Source: Cytobacillus horneckiae
GTDB taxonomy: Bacteria; Bacillota; Bacilli; Bacillales; Cytobacillaceae
Reading direction: 5' to 3'
DNA length: 64,000 nt
NCBI RefSeq assembly: GCF_002835735.1
Contig: NZ_PISD01000005.1
Location: 1 to 64,000 of the forward strand
Under the pieces are notes generated by a model. The model did no database searches, had not been told where the DNA came from, and was given only the letters and a program-made list of their open reading frames with translations. Below, in pieces: positions 23,637 through 32,344 of the stretch; the first letter of the stretch is position 1, and each line of letters starts with the position of its first letter. The position numbers were made by a program, and so were the translations under genes.

Positions 23637-24800
23637 TTAAAATAAGTTTAATTGTCCAATTCTATCTACTGCTTCCTCTAATCGTTCCTCGTCGACTAAC
23701 AAACCTACCCGCACATAACCTTCGCCGAATTTACCGAATCCATTGCCTGCGGCGACCGCAACGTCGGCCTTATCAAGCAGATAATCGGCAAATGCCTCGC
23801 TTGTAAAACCTTCAGCTACAGGCATCCAGGCAAAGAATGACCCTGCAGGTGCTGTTGCTCTCCAGCCTATACTTTCGCAAGCTGCAATAAACCTGTTGCG
23901 ACGTCGTTCATAAAGAGCAACAAGCTCTCTCACACTTGTCTGATCGCCTGTAAGTGCATCTGCTGCTGCCTGCTGTACAGCAGGAAATAGGCTGACATAA
24001 AGATGGTCTTGGATAAGATTGATTGCTGCGATAATGGTTGGATTGCCAACTGCAAAGCCCACTCTCCAGCCTGCCATATTATATGTTTTAGAAAGAGTGT
24101 ACATTTCAATGCCAACCTCTTTTGCGCCTTCTATGCTCATAAAGCTTTGCGGCTTGTCTCCATCAAAGCCAATGGCACCATAAGCAAAGTCATGCAGGAT
24201 GGCAATGTTATTTTCCTTGGCAAATGCGATTGTTTCTTCGAAAAACTCTTTGCTAGCAGTCGCACCTGTCGGGTTGTTCGGATAATTTAAGTACAATAGC
24301 TTTGCCTTTTCTTTTTGCTCGTCTGAAAAGGCAGAGTAGTCTGGCAGAAATTGATTTTCCTCTTTTAACGGGAAAGTATCAAATGTTACATTGGCAAGCA
24401 CGGCTCCAGATTCATAATCGGGATATCCCGGATCTGGCAGGAGCATAAGGTCGCCCTCATTAAGCAGGCACATTGGCAATTCAACGAGACCGGCCTTGGC
24501 GCCAAAAAGAATGGCAACCTCTTTCTCAGGATCAACCTCGACGCCATACTCTCGTTGATAAAATTCTGCTGATGCACGATTTAATTCATTAATCCCGCGA
24601 AAAGGAGAATATTTATGTGTAATTGGATCCTCCGCCGCACTTTGCAGTGATCGAACAATATGGGCGGGTGTCGGCTGATCCGGATTACCTTGTCCTAAAT
24701 TGATTACATCTCTGCCCTCAGCTTTAGCTTTAGCTACTTTACCGACGAGTGATGCAAAAAATTGCTGCGGCAATTGCTTTAAGCGATCAGAAAGTTCCAT
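23637..24800 (-). CDS. pyridoxal-phosphate aminotransferase, MtnE-like
   Basis: The 387-aa class I aminotransferase has NLGQGNPDQPTP, LNYPNNPTGA and the PLP-lysine motif SKTYNMAGWRVGFAVG. Its sequence resembles the Bacillus cereus-group enzyme assigned to methionine salvage (2-oxo-4-methylthiobutyrate transaminase), and it lies back to back with an S-box-controlled methionine transporter gene, which supports a sulphur-amino-acid role. The exact substrate is not proven by sequence. Confidence 0.8.
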   Translation of the reverse strand: MELSDRLKQLPQQFFASLVGKVAKAKAEGRDVINLGQGNPDQPTPAHIVRSLQSAAEDPITHKYSPFRGINELNRASAEFYQREYGVEVDPEKEVAILFGAKAGLVELPMCLLNEGDLMLLPDPGYPDYESGAVLANVTFDTFPLKEENQFLPDYSAFSDEQKEKAKLLYLNYPNNPTGATASKEFFEETIAFAKENNIAILHDFAYGAIGFDGDKPQSFMSIEGAKEVGIEMYTLSKTYNMAGWRVGFAVGNPTIIAAINLIQDHLYVSLFPAVQQAAADALTGDQTSVRELVALYERRRNRFIAACESIGWRATAPAGSFFAWMPVAEGFTSEAFADYLLDKADVAVAAGNGFGKFGEGYVRVGLLVDEERLEEAVDRIGQLNLF

Positions 24801-24915
24801 GCTGACTCCACCTTTGAATGTTATTAATCTTTATACGAACGAATTTTATATCGTAATGATAAAAATGTCCAGTTAAATTTAGGGAAGATTATTTTTAATT
24901 TAATAACTTAGAAGA

Positions 24916-24944
24916 TTGACAAATAATCAATAGAGTAGTAATAT
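24916..24944 (+). promoter_or_regulatory. promoter of the S-box/metQ transcript
   Basis: TTGACA (24916-24921), 17 bp, TAATAT (24939-24944). Confidence 0.75.
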
Positions 24945-24968
24945 CATAACATAAAAATTGAAGATAAA

Positions 24969-25073
24969 GCTTATCCAGAGTGACCGAGGGACTAGGCCCT
25001 ATGACGTCCGGCAACCCCCAGCAATGGGAAGGTGCCAATTCCTGCAGAATGATTTCCATTCTGAAAGATAAGG
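24969..25073 (+). promoter_or_regulatory. SAM-I riboswitch (S-box)
   Basis: The core is typical: CTTATCCAGAG, GACCGAGGGACTAGGCCC, ATGACGTCCGGCAACC, GGAAGGTGCCAATTCCTGC and the closing GATAAG that pairs with CTTATC. SAM binding should favour the terminator that follows and switch metQ off. Confidence 0.95.
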
Positions 25074-25089
25074 CGAAATATAGATTTTA

Positions 25090-25124
25090 AAATGCCTCTT
25101 TCAGATATTGAAGAGGCATTTTTA
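25090..25124 (+). terminator. riboswitch-controlled terminator before metQ
   Basis: AATGCCTCTT and AAGAGGCATT stem followed by TTTTT, between the S-box aptamer and the metQ start. Confidence 0.9.
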
Positions 25125-25169
25125 TGTGGTCAATTTCTGGATGAACGCTCTTAAAGGGGGAAAAATCAG

Positions 25170-25997
25170 ATGAAAAAATGGTTAATTACTTTCATTTTAG
25201 TCGTAACAGCAGGTTTCCTTGCAGCCTGCGGCGGGTCAGGCACAAGCGGTGACCAGGTTGATGAAACAAAGGAATTAAAATTTGGTGCAACAGCAGGGCC
25301 ATATAGCGATATGTTAAAGAAAGCTATTATTCCAGGATTAGAAGAGAAGGGCTATAAAGTAGAAATTGTAGAATTCAGCGATTATATTCAGCCAAATAAA
25401 GCACTTGACGAAGACGATATTCAAGCGAACTTATTCCAGCATACGATTTATCTCGAGAACTTTGAAAAAGAGAATAATATGGACTTAACGCCATTGGTCA
25501 TCGTCCCTACTGCACCAATGGGCATTTATTCAAATCAGTATAATTCTCTAGAAGAAGTAAAGGATGGAGCTACCGTAGCCGTTCCGAATGACCCAACCAA
25601 TGTGGCTCGTGCATTTAACACACTTCAAGATGAAGGATTAATTAAAATCGATGCAAACGCAGATCCACTAACCGTCTCAGAGAAAGACATTATTGAAAAT
25701 GAAAAAAATCTTGTCTTCCAGCCAATTGAAGCAGGCCAGCTCCCTCGCTCTGTTGAAAGTGCAGACTTAGCCGCTGTCCCTGGTAACTTTGCCTTAGCTG
25801 CCAAAATGGATCTTTTAAGCGCACTTGCCTTAGAAGACATGCTTGATAATTACCGCAATATAGTTGCCGTAAAAGCAGAATTTGAAGATACCCAATATGC
25901 AAAAGACATAAAAGAAGTCGTTGAATCAGACGAATTTGAAAAAGTAATCGATGAACAATTCCAAGGCTTCGGCAAACCAGAGTGGATGAGCAAATAA
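25170..25997 (+). CDS. metQ: methionine-binding lipoprotein MetQ
   Basis: The 275-aa NlpA/MetQ-family protein has a lipoprotein signal peptide with lipobox LAAC (Cys20) and the family pattern LKFGATAGPYSDML. It should bind methionine outside the membrane for the MetNP importer. The S-box upstream fits. No metN (ATPase) or metP (permease) gene is adjacent, since a terminator follows directly, so this is an orphan binding protein that must use a transporter encoded elsewhere. Confidence 0.9.
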   Translation: MKKWLITFILVVTAGFLAACGGSGTSGDQVDETKELKFGATAGPYSDMLKKAIIPGLEEKGYKVEIVEFSDYIQPNKALDEDDIQANLFQHTIYLENFEKENNMDLTPLVIVPTAPMGIYSNQYNSLEEVKDGATVAVPNDPTNVARAFNTLQDEGLIKIDANADPLTVSEKDIIENEKNLVFQPIEAGQLPRSVESADLAAVPGNFALAAKMDLLSALALEDMLDNYRNIVAVKAEFEDTQYAKDIKEVVESDEFEKVIDEQFQGFGKPEWMSK

Positions 25998-25999
25998 TA

Positions 26000-26032
26000 A
26001 AAAAAGACCAGGGGGTTCCTGGTCTTTTTTTC
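26000..26032 (+). terminator. terminator after metQ
   Basis: AAAAGACCAGG and CCTGGTCTTTT stem followed by a T-run. Confidence 0.85.
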
Positions 26033-26061
26033 GTTTAAACGCTACAGAGGTTAGGCTTTCA

Positions 26062-26098
26062 GAGGAATAAAACGAGTTTATTCACCTGAAGAAGGTCA
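26062..26098. repeat. 37-bp direct repeat, copy 1
   Basis: Starts GAGGAATAAAACGAG and ends GAAGAAGGTCA; contains the inverted repeat GAATAAA-ACGAG-TTTATTC. Identical copy 52 bp downstream. Confidence 0.85.
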
Positions 26099-26113
26099 TG
26101 GAATAGTTTTTCC

Positions 26114-26150
26114 GAGGAATAAAACGAGTTTATTCACCTGAAGAAGGTCA
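26114..26150. repeat. 37-bp direct repeat, copy 2
   Basis: Identical to the copy at 26062. Its right end supplies the last codons and stop of the truncated acetyltransferase frame, marking the breakpoint of that gene. Confidence 0.85.
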
Positions 26151-26364
26151 GCTTACATCTTGATGAACCTACTGGAGTTTCATTTTCGTAGCAGATGATG
26201 AATTGTTCTTCCCCATTTCTCCATGCATTGCGCAGTACATCAGCGGATTCAGTCATCGCACTTGATGGCACATCTAGAGTGCTGTATTCGGCAAACGCCT
26301 CCTGCATGAGCTGATGGGCAATGTAAACCTCTGACTCTTGTCCCAGTTTTATCAAGATGGCCAT
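26134..26364 (-). pseudogene. truncated GNAT acetyltransferase (N-terminal fragment)
   Basis: The 76-aa frame encodes the beginning of a GNAT enzyme (ILIKLGQESEVYIAHQLMQEAF, then ICYENETPVGSSRCKL) and stops before the acetyl-CoA-binding loop. The last few codons come from the 37-bp repeat, so the 3' part of the gene was lost by a deletion or rearrangement at that repeat. The 5' end still has an AGGAGG-type ribosome site. Confidence 0.7.
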
Positions 26365-26462
26365 ATTGCTATTTCCTCCTTTTAAAAAAGCTACTTAAAA
26401 TAAAATAAACTCTTTCGATTAGAGAGAATTAAATTCCTGCAAAAATTATTTATTGTTGCAAA

Positions 26463-26507
26463 AACTAACCAACGGTTATAAACTAATTTTATAACCATTG
26501 GTTAGTT
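26463..26507. promoter_or_regulatory. TetR-type operator, 20-bp arms
   Basis: AACTAACCAACGGTTATAAA and TTTATAACCATTGGTTAGTT form an inverted repeat (one mismatch) around CTAAT, just upstream of the TetR gene. A weak promoter (TTGCAA, 17 bp, TAAACT) overlaps it, so autoregulation is likely. Confidence 0.75.
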
Positions 26508-26529
26508 ACTAAAAAAGGAGTCATTCAAA

Positions 26530-27150
26530 ATGGGTAAACGATCAGAAGAAACTAGACAGGCCATCTTATTAGCAGCAACAAAGCTGTTTTCAAAAAAAGG
26601 ATATGAGGCAGTGACAATGAGGGAAATTGCTAAAGAAGCAGGCTGTTCTCATACAACAATTTACTTATACTTCAAAGATAAAATCTCACTTTTACAGCAG
26701 CTTTCAATGCCTTCCCTTCAACATTTGTATCAACAACTGAAGGAGATTTCCAGCGATGAATCTATCGCATCCGCAGAAAAATTAAAAGCTATGAGCAGAC
26801 AGTATCTTTCTTTTTGCTTGGAAAATCAAAATATGTATAGCGTCTTCATTAATGCACGATCTGGAAGAGTGGATGAAGAAAATCCTTCACTTGAGGTTAA
26901 TCAAATAAGAAATATGATTTTTAAGGAGCTGATCAATGCAGTTAGTGAATGTCTTGAAATAAAGGATAGTGAAACCGCACTTGCTTATACAAGAATTTAC
27001 TATTATAGTCTCAATGGTATTTTAACGACATACGCTTATATGCACGAGTCTGTAGAGGAGTTAATGGAGCGGCTTACACCTACTTTTGATTTGATGGCTG
27101 AAACGTTTATTTTAGGATGCATTGAAAAAATGAAGAAAGGGGAGAGTTAG
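26530..27150 (+). CDS. TetR family regulator
   Basis: The 206-aa protein has the TetR HTH (VTMREIAKEAGCSHTTIYLYFKDK, about residues 28-51) and a C-terminal ligand domain of the WHG/TetR_C type. AAAGGAG lies upstream of the ATG. It forms a two-gene operon with the metallo-hydrolase, whose ATG comes one base after its stop, behind the large palindromic operator. Confidence 0.85.
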   Translation: MGKRSEETRQAILLAATKLFSKKGYEAVTMREIAKEAGCSHTTIYLYFKDKISLLQQLSMPSLQHLYQQLKEISSDESIASAEKLKAMSRQYLSFCLENQNMYSVFINARSGRVDEENPSLEVNQIRNMIFKELINAVSECLEIKDSETALAYTRIYYYSLNGILTTYAYMHESVEELMERLTPTFDLMAETFILGCIEKMKKGES

Positions 27151-27151
27151 G

Positions 27152-27820
27152 ATGAAGGTTACGAAAGTTTCGGAACATATTTGGAGCATTAAAGCATGGA
27201 TGGTGATTCCTGTACATGTTTGGCTGGTAAAGGATGAAGAGGGAATCACACTTGTCGATGCCGGCATGAATAGAATGGCCGGAAAGATTTCGAAAGTGAT
27301 TAAAGACTTGAATGCAGGTCCGTTAAAAAGAGTGCTACTTACACATGGACATTCTGATCATACAGGCGCAATCAAAGCATTGGCGGAAGAGGACGAAGTG
27401 CCTGTATACGCACATTTGGAGGAAATCCCTTATATGGTTGGTGAACGCATTTATCCGCGCAGAAAAAAGCTTGAATTCAATGTTGATAAAAATATTGTTA
27501 AGCCGCTTATAACAAATGATCAAGGTGAATTATCTACAATTGGCGGCTTAACTCCGTATTTCACACCAGGCCATTCACCAGGCCATGTCATTTACTATCA
27601 TGAGATGGATCAAGTAGTTTTAGCTGGAGATCTATTTACATCTAAGAAGGGGAAACTTAAGCCTCCAATGTCCATGTTTACGGCAGATATGGCACAGGCC
27701 GTACGGAGCAGTGAAATTGTGAGCGAGCTTAACCCAATCAGGCTGGAAGTTTGTCATGGAGATTCTGTGATAAATCCTGCCGAACAACTTCCAGCCTATC
27801 AAAGCAAAAATGCAGAATAA
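27152..27820 (+). CDS. MBL-fold metallo-hydrolase
   Basis: The 222-aa protein has the full metallo-beta-lactamase-fold metal set: THGHSDHTGA, GHSPGHVIYYH, LAGDLF and a C-terminal CHGD. There is no signal peptide. It is translationally coupled to the TetR gene and presumably induced by that regulator's ligand. The substrate (a lactone, thioester or similar) is unknown. Confidence 0.85.
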   Translation: MKVTKVSEHIWSIKAWMVIPVHVWLVKDEEGITLVDAGMNRMAGKISKVIKDLNAGPLKRVLLTHGHSDHTGAIKALAEEDEVPVYAHLEEIPYMVGERIYPRRKKLEFNVDKNIVKPLITNDQGELSTIGGLTPYFTPGHSPGHVIYYHEMDQVVLAGDLFTSKKGKLKPPMSMFTADMAQAVRSSEIVSELNPIRLEVCHGDSVINPAEQLPAYQSKNAE

Positions 27821-27846
27821 AGAAGACATCTCCTACAGCAGCTCAA

Positions 27847-28719
27847 TTATAAGTTTTGCCGTTTGCTAATTTTCATCAGACCGTCGCTCGGATCGAGGTG
27901 TTTGCCCTTTTTAACCGTATAAATCCACTCATGAAACACCGGCTGCAAGCCATAAAATTGACCAACACGCTTTAAAATTAATTCTGTTGGAGCAGTTCCG
28001 CAATAGTTTTTCAGCACTTCCATTGTGAATGCTGCTCCGAAATCCCAGTATATCCCGGCAAAATCAAACGCCGGATCACTGATTTGGGCATCAGTAAAAT
28101 CAATAATCCCTGTTATTTTTTTGCTCTCATCATCATAAATCATATTTGCCGCTGTTAAATCGCCATGAATTACGGTTTTATTTTCCGGATGAAAATCAGC
28201 ATGTTCGAAAATAAAAGAAACGAGATGCTGTTCCTTTTTTGATAAGAAAGGGAATACGCATTTTTCAAGTGTTTGATATAGATTATTCCAATACTGCTCA
28301 TTATGAATTTCCTTCAATCCAAACGCCCGCGCTTCACCGACTTCAATTTGGTGCAGTTTAGTCAAAAAATCTCCGAGAAGCTGTGCTGATGCTTTTAAAT
28401 CCATACTTGAATCAATCAGCGTCAAATTCTTTCCATGAATATAGCGATGAGAGGTGCCGATTCGTTCGCCTTTCTCATTATATAGAAATTCATAGGCTGG
28501 AATGAGCATTTTGGGATTTTTGGCATGTAAAAGCTCAAGGAGCCTTTTTTCTATTTCAATGGTTTTTGTAAGCTCAGGCTTCTTTGGCAGCCTAAAGACA
28601 TGCGCATCATTCACAATAAAAATATCGTTATCCCAACCCATTTGATTCACCGCTATGCTTTCAATTTTTAAATCAGGTATTTGCTCTTGAAGGAGTAATA
28701 TCAGCTCTTGTTCATTCAC
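27847..28719 (-). CDS. aminoglycoside phosphotransferase (APH) family kinase
   Basis: The 290-aa protein has the APH/choline-kinase fold: the phosphotransfer loop VIHGDLTAANMI (catalytic Asp) and the metal-binding GIIDFTDAQISDPAFDF. The N-terminal VNQMGWDNDIFIVND segment is common in APH(2'')-like and MphC-related proteins. Substrate and any resistance phenotype cannot be told from sequence. Confidence 0.8.
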   Translation of the reverse strand: MNEQELILLLQEQIPDLKIESIAVNQMGWDNDIFIVNDAHVFRLPKKPELTKTIEIEKRLLELLHAKNPKMLIPAYEFLYNEKGERIGTSHRYIHGKNLTLIDSSMDLKASAQLLGDFLTKLHQIEVGEARAFGLKEIHNEQYWNNLYQTLEKCVFPFLSKKEQHLVSFIFEHADFHPENKTVIHGDLTAANMIYDDESKKITGIIDFTDAQISDPAFDFAGIYWDFGAAFTMEVLKNYCGTAPTELILKRVGQFYGLQPVFHEWIYTVKKGKHLDPSDGLMKISKRQNL

Positions 28720-28850
28720 CTAAACCTCATCCTTAATCAAACATTTGATTGCATTATTTTAACAATATTTCGTTTATTTATCTATGAAAGAATAATTAAG
28801 ATTAGACAGGGAAATCTACAAAAAGATATTAAATAAAGGAGAGATGACAA

Positions 28851-29036
28851 ATGAAGAAAGATCATGAAAATCAACTAGATGAAAAAATCATCGCCGCTCA
28901 AAATCAAGCACAGCAGTACAATCAAGTGGATGTAGAATTTTCAGAAGATGAAGATGTGCAAAGTGCTGTCGCTAAAAGCCAGCAATTTGAAGTTAAAAAT
29001 CAACAGCCTACTTATGAGCCGAATAAGCCATTTTAA
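28851..29036 (+). CDS. small acidic Gln-rich protein (61 aa)
   Basis: The product is hydrophilic, rich in Gln, Asn, Asp and Glu (QNQAQQYNQVDVEFSEDEDV) with no hydrophobic core, so probably intrinsically disordered. The composition recalls small spore proteins, but it lacks the SASP motifs and I do not assign it. GGAGAG precedes the ATG, and a strong terminator follows directly, which supports a real single-gene unit. Confidence 0.6.
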   Translation: MKKDHENQLDEKIIAAQNQAQQYNQVDVEFSEDEDVQSAVAKSQQFEVKNQQPTYEPNKPF

Positions 29037-29039
29037 TGT

Positions 29040-29071
29040 AAATCAGCCCATGTTTTGGGCTGATTTTTTTT
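29040..29071 (+). terminator. intrinsic terminator
   Basis: AATCAGCCCA and TGGGCTGATT followed by TTTTTTT. Confidence 0.9.
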
Positions 29072-29088
29072 ATCGATGAAAGGTTACT

Positions 29089-29535
29089 TTATTTTGTCTG
29101 TTTCCGCGAACCAGAGGGATTCCCCTTTAAAATCATGCATGTGCTCGTTGAATGAGCAACAAGGCTGTTTTTTTCATCATATACATTGCATTCAAGCAGC
29201 CCGACTGAAGAGCCTTTTTTAATTAATTGGCCGATTGCGCGCAGTTTAGATTTCCATATAGGCTTAAGGAAATTTAGCTTTATTTCTACAGTTGTGAATA
29301 GCTCGTCGTCTGCGAGTGTGGTAGCGAATGCATAGCCCATGGCAGCGTCGGCGATATCGCACATGACGCCGCCATGAAGTGTGCCCATGGGGTTATACAT
29401 GCGTTCAGATGTTTCCATTTCAATCACAACTTTGCCTACTTCGACTTCTGTCACATTCATGCCGAGCAGCTCAGCAATCGGTGCACTTGGGAGATCTCCT
29501 GCAGCCATCTTTTGTAAGCCTTCTAAATGTTTCAT
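29089..29535 (-). CDS. PaaI-type hotdog thioesterase
   Basis: The 148-aa hotdog-fold protein has the PaaI signature MYNPMGTLHGGVMCDIADAAMGYA. It would hydrolyse an acyl-CoA thioester. I start at the ATG at 29535 behind AAGGTGA; a GTG nine bases upstream overlaps that site. It lies downstream of a TetR gene with a GAATGAACATTC palindrome between them. Confidence 0.82.
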   Translation of the reverse strand: MKHLEGLQKMAAGDLPSAPIAELLGMNVTEVEVGKVVIEMETSERMYNPMGTLHGGVMCDIADAAMGYAFATTLADDELFTTVEIKLNFLKPIWKSKLRAIGQLIKKGSSVGLLECNVYDEKNSLVAHSTSTCMILKGNPSGSRKQTK

Positions 29536-29558
29536 AACTATCACCTTTTCTTTTTTTT

Positions 29559-29572
29559 AGAATGAACATTCT
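29559..29572. promoter_or_regulatory. palindromic operator candidate AGAATGAACATTCT
   Basis: A 14-bp perfect inverted repeat (AGAATG-AA-CATTCT) between the TetR and thioesterase genes. A related half (AGAATGAACAGT) lies upstream of the TetR gene at 30192-30203. Confidence 0.55.
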
Positions 29573-29584
29573 TAAAATAATGTA

Positions 29585-30157
29585 CTAATCCAGGCTATTT
29601 AGTGAGGAGTCTATGATATTTTCTAGCTTTTCTTTATCATCAGTAGTTTTTACTAAAACCCGAAAACCTGTGAAAGCATTGTGTAGAAATTGAGCGAGGT
29701 GTTTAATATCATGATGCGAGCCAATCTCTCCGGTTTGTTGTCCCTGTTCTAATAATTCATTTAGCAGCTTTTCTGTTTTAGAAAAACTGTTTGCCACAAA
29801 ATCACTGCAGCTTGAATCATGAGGGAATTCCACTGCTGTATTGACGATGAAACAGCCTTTAGGTGTGTGGTCATCGCGGATCATTGCCATTTCAAATAGT
29901 CTTCTTATTCGCCTTTTTATGGTAGGCAATTGCTGAATCTCAGCATGGATATTTTTAGATGTGATTTTTTCATACTTTTCCAATGCTTTTAAAAATAGAG
30001 TATGCTTATCACCGAATGTATCGTAAATACTCCTTCGGTGGATGCCCATTACATCGACCAAATCCTGCATGCTAGTTTTCTCAAAACCTTGCGCCCAAAA
30101 AAGTTTCATCGCCTTTAATAAAACGGCCTCTTCATTAAATTCCTTGTTTCTTCCCAT
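29585..30157 (-). CDS. TetR family regulator
   Basis: The 190-aa protein has the HTH TSMQDLVDVMGIHRRSIYDTFGDKHTLF and a C-terminal domain like the AcuR/YxaF group. I start at the ATG at 30157, spaced 7 nt from AAGGAGG; the ATG at 30163 abuts that site. The GAATGAAC sites on both sides suggest that it controls itself and the thioesterase. Confidence 0.8.
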   Translation of the reverse strand: MGRNKEFNEEAVLLKAMKLFWAQGFEKTSMQDLVDVMGIHRRSIYDTFGDKHTLFLKALEKYEKITSKNIHAEIQQLPTIKRRIRRLFEMAMIRDDHTPKGCFIVNTAVEFPHDSSCSDFVANSFSKTEKLLNELLEQGQQTGEIGSHHDIKHLAQFLHNAFTGFRVLVKTTDDKEKLENIIDSSLNSLD

Positions 30158-30283
30158 CACCATCCTCCTTAAAAATATCGTAGCATTATTGAGAATGAAC
30201 AGTAAAGAATTTTCTGGTAACTTAATCTGAAAAGAAAGACTGTATTCTCGTAAAAGAAAAAATACAGTCTCAACTAAGTTGCT

Positions 30284-31503
30284 TTATACGGAAGCGGAGT
30301 GGTGGTTGACTGCGCCTTTTGTTCTGCGCGGATTCTCCTTTTTGCCATGGACAAAATAATAAAGAATGATGGCTACTAATACAATGCTCCCCATATAAAC
30401 ATATAAAAGACTATAGCCTGTATAAGGAATCATCAATCCGAGCAGATAAGGACCAAATCCAAGCCCCGCATCTAAAAAGATGAAAAAGGTTGATGTAGCC
30501 AAGCCCATTCGGTGTGTCGGTGTCAGTTTCACTGCAATCGCCTGTGTACAGGATTGCATATTACCAAAACCAAGCCCGATCAATGCGCCGGAGATTAACA
30601 GCGTTGCTGCACTGGAGGCAGTGCTTAAAAGCAGCAGTCCCCCGCCCATTAAGATGAAGGCTGGATACATGATAAAATTGGCGCCTTTTATGTCCATGAG
30701 CCGACCTGTGAATGGTCTTGAAATGAGTACAGCTACAGCATATACAAAAAAGAAGAAGCTCGCCGCATTTACGAGATCAGCCTCAATGGCATAAAAATTA
30801 ATAAACGATAAAACGCTTGAATAACAGAAAGCAACCGTTAAGACGACAATCGCAATTGGAAATGCTTTAGGTTCAATAAATCCAGAAATTTTAAAGCCGG
30901 CGATATCTGCTTTTTCCAATTCAGCTTGAGTTAATTCCTGAACTTTAACAGTCATACCGATGAATAAAGAAATGATTCCTAAAACAAGGCAGAATGCAAA
31001 TATCATTTGGAAGCTTGTATGCTGGCTCATGATAAGTCCAATAAATGGCCCAATAGCTGTTGCCAGCGTTGCGCTCATGCTGAAATAGCCGATTCCTTCA
31101 CCTTTGCGAGAATGTGGAATAATAGATGCGACAATCGTTCCGGAAGCCGTGCTTGCCATTCCAAGTGTGAGGCCGTGTATAAAGCGTGTTATTAGTAAGA
31201 AGGTGATTCCGGCGTCAATAAAATATATGCTTGTTACAATGGTAAAAATAATGAGTCCAATCACTAAAGTTTTTTTCGTCCAATCTTATCAATCGAGCGC
31301 CCGATGAAAAGCCTGCCGATAAGGGTGCCGATGATAAAGATACCAGTAACAAGGCCGGCCTGACTTGGTGTGGCATCATAGGCTTCTACCGCATAAAGAG
31401 CCATGGTTACCATCAATAAATAAAAAATTAATGTTAGAAAAAAGTTGACGGAAGACACGATGATGAAGTCTTTCGTCCAAAGCTTAGCTTTTGACTGTGT
31501 CAT
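30284..31503 (-). pseudogene. MFS transporter broken by a frameshift at an A7 run
   Basis: Two frames together make one 12-helix major-facilitator transporter: residues 1-79 end DKIGRKKL followed by TAG, and the rest begins in the next frame at IGLIIFTIVTS. The join is CGA-AAA-AAA-CTT; one more A, or a -1 slip on the run, restores GRKKTLVIGLII without loss. It may be a pseudogene, a slippage-dependent gene, or a sequencing error. It follows a MarR gene whose 3' end overlaps the transporter start by 20 bp, so the pair is a regulator/efflux unit. Confidence 0.75.
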
Positions 31504-31900
31504 GTTCTTCCCCCTGATTAATTAAATTTCCACGGATTAACTGCATAATTCGGATTGTATCTTGCTGTTCCTCTGCTGAAACTCCGTTTAAAATATCCAT
31601 TTCAAATTCGTCAATCGTCACGCGAATCTTTAAGTAAATGTCTATTCCAGCTTGTGTCAGCTGCATTCTTTTTTCGCGTTTATCCGAGCTTGGGATTTTT
31701 TCCACAAACCCGAGCTCTTCCAGCCGGTTGATTGTCCGTGTAACAGTTGGTTTTTCAACCCCTTGATAGTTAGCAATTTCAACAAGCGTGGCTGGACCGA
31801 ATGTATTCAAATAATAAAAGACCGTCCACTGTGCCCTTTGCAGTTGATGTTTGCTGAGCATCGCATTCAGTTTATTTTCAAATGGACGATAAAGCATCAT
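31484..31900 (-). CDS. MarR family regulator of the adjacent MFS gene
   Basis: The protein has a MarR winged helix (LVEIANYQGVEKPTVTRTINRLEELGFVEKIPSSDKREKRMQ). The coordinates use the ATG at 31900, which has no ribosome site. The frame is open 5' and encodes IKASQRFFHHF, the usual MarR first helix; AGAGGTG lies 7 nt before an in-frame ATT at 31931-31933, so an AUU start is possible. An operator-like palindrome is upstream. Confidence 0.78.
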   Translation of the reverse strand: MMLYRPFENKLNAMLSKHQLQRAQWTVFYYLNTFGPATLVEIANYQGVEKPTVTRTINRLEELGFVEKIPSSDKREKRMQLTQAGIDIYLKIRVTIDEFEMDILNGVSAEEQQDTIRIMQLIRGNLINQGEEHDTVKS

Positions 31901-31954
31901 AAAATGGTGAAAAAATCGTTGGCTGGCTTTAATAAGAAAACACCTCTTTAAAAA

Positions 31955-31973
31955 TAGTTATCCTTGGTAACTA
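31955..31973. promoter_or_regulatory. MarR operator candidate
   Basis: TAGTTATCCTTGGTAACTA, imperfect 19-bp palindrome, just downstream of a minus-strand TATAGT -10 element, so well placed for autorepression. Confidence 0.5.
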
Positions 31974-32157
31974 ATATACTATAACAGATATCATTTCATC
32001 ATGTCTATGGGTGAATGTAGTAAAAGTATTCAGTGAAATTATAGTAAGGGTTTACATTGTCTTTATATCAGTATTTCTATGTTTGTGAAAAAAACTTCTT
32101 GTTTTTAAACCAAAAGCTGTTCAAAATCGTCTAATCATTAGGTAAGGAGGGGAAAGG

Positions 32158-32232
32158 GTGAAAGAGCTTTATATTGAAGAGATTGGACAAGACAGCTTGT
32201 TATTACAGATAGACTGGGCATATCATGGCTAA
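32158..32232 (+). CDS. possible small ORF (24 aa)
   Basis: GTG-initiated frame (starting MKELYIEEIGQDSL) behind AAGGAGGGGAAAG. It has no relation I can see and may be the start of a lost gene. The surrounding 31980-32290 stretch holds nothing else recognisable. Confidence 0.25.
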   Translation: MKELYIEEIGQDSLLLQIDWAYHG

Positions 32233-32294
32233 TAGAGTATAGAAAAATTCATACAAAGGATACACATATAAATAATGCACTTCAAAGAAAACAA

Positions 32295-32323
32295 TTGTAA
32301 ATTTTCTAAAATATTGATATATT
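32295..32323 (+). promoter_or_regulatory. promoter of the cobalamin-riboswitch transcript
   Basis: TTGTAA (32295-32300), 17 bp, TATATT (32318-32323). Confidence 0.6.
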
Positions 32324-32344
32324 GAACTTGTAAAATTAAATAGT

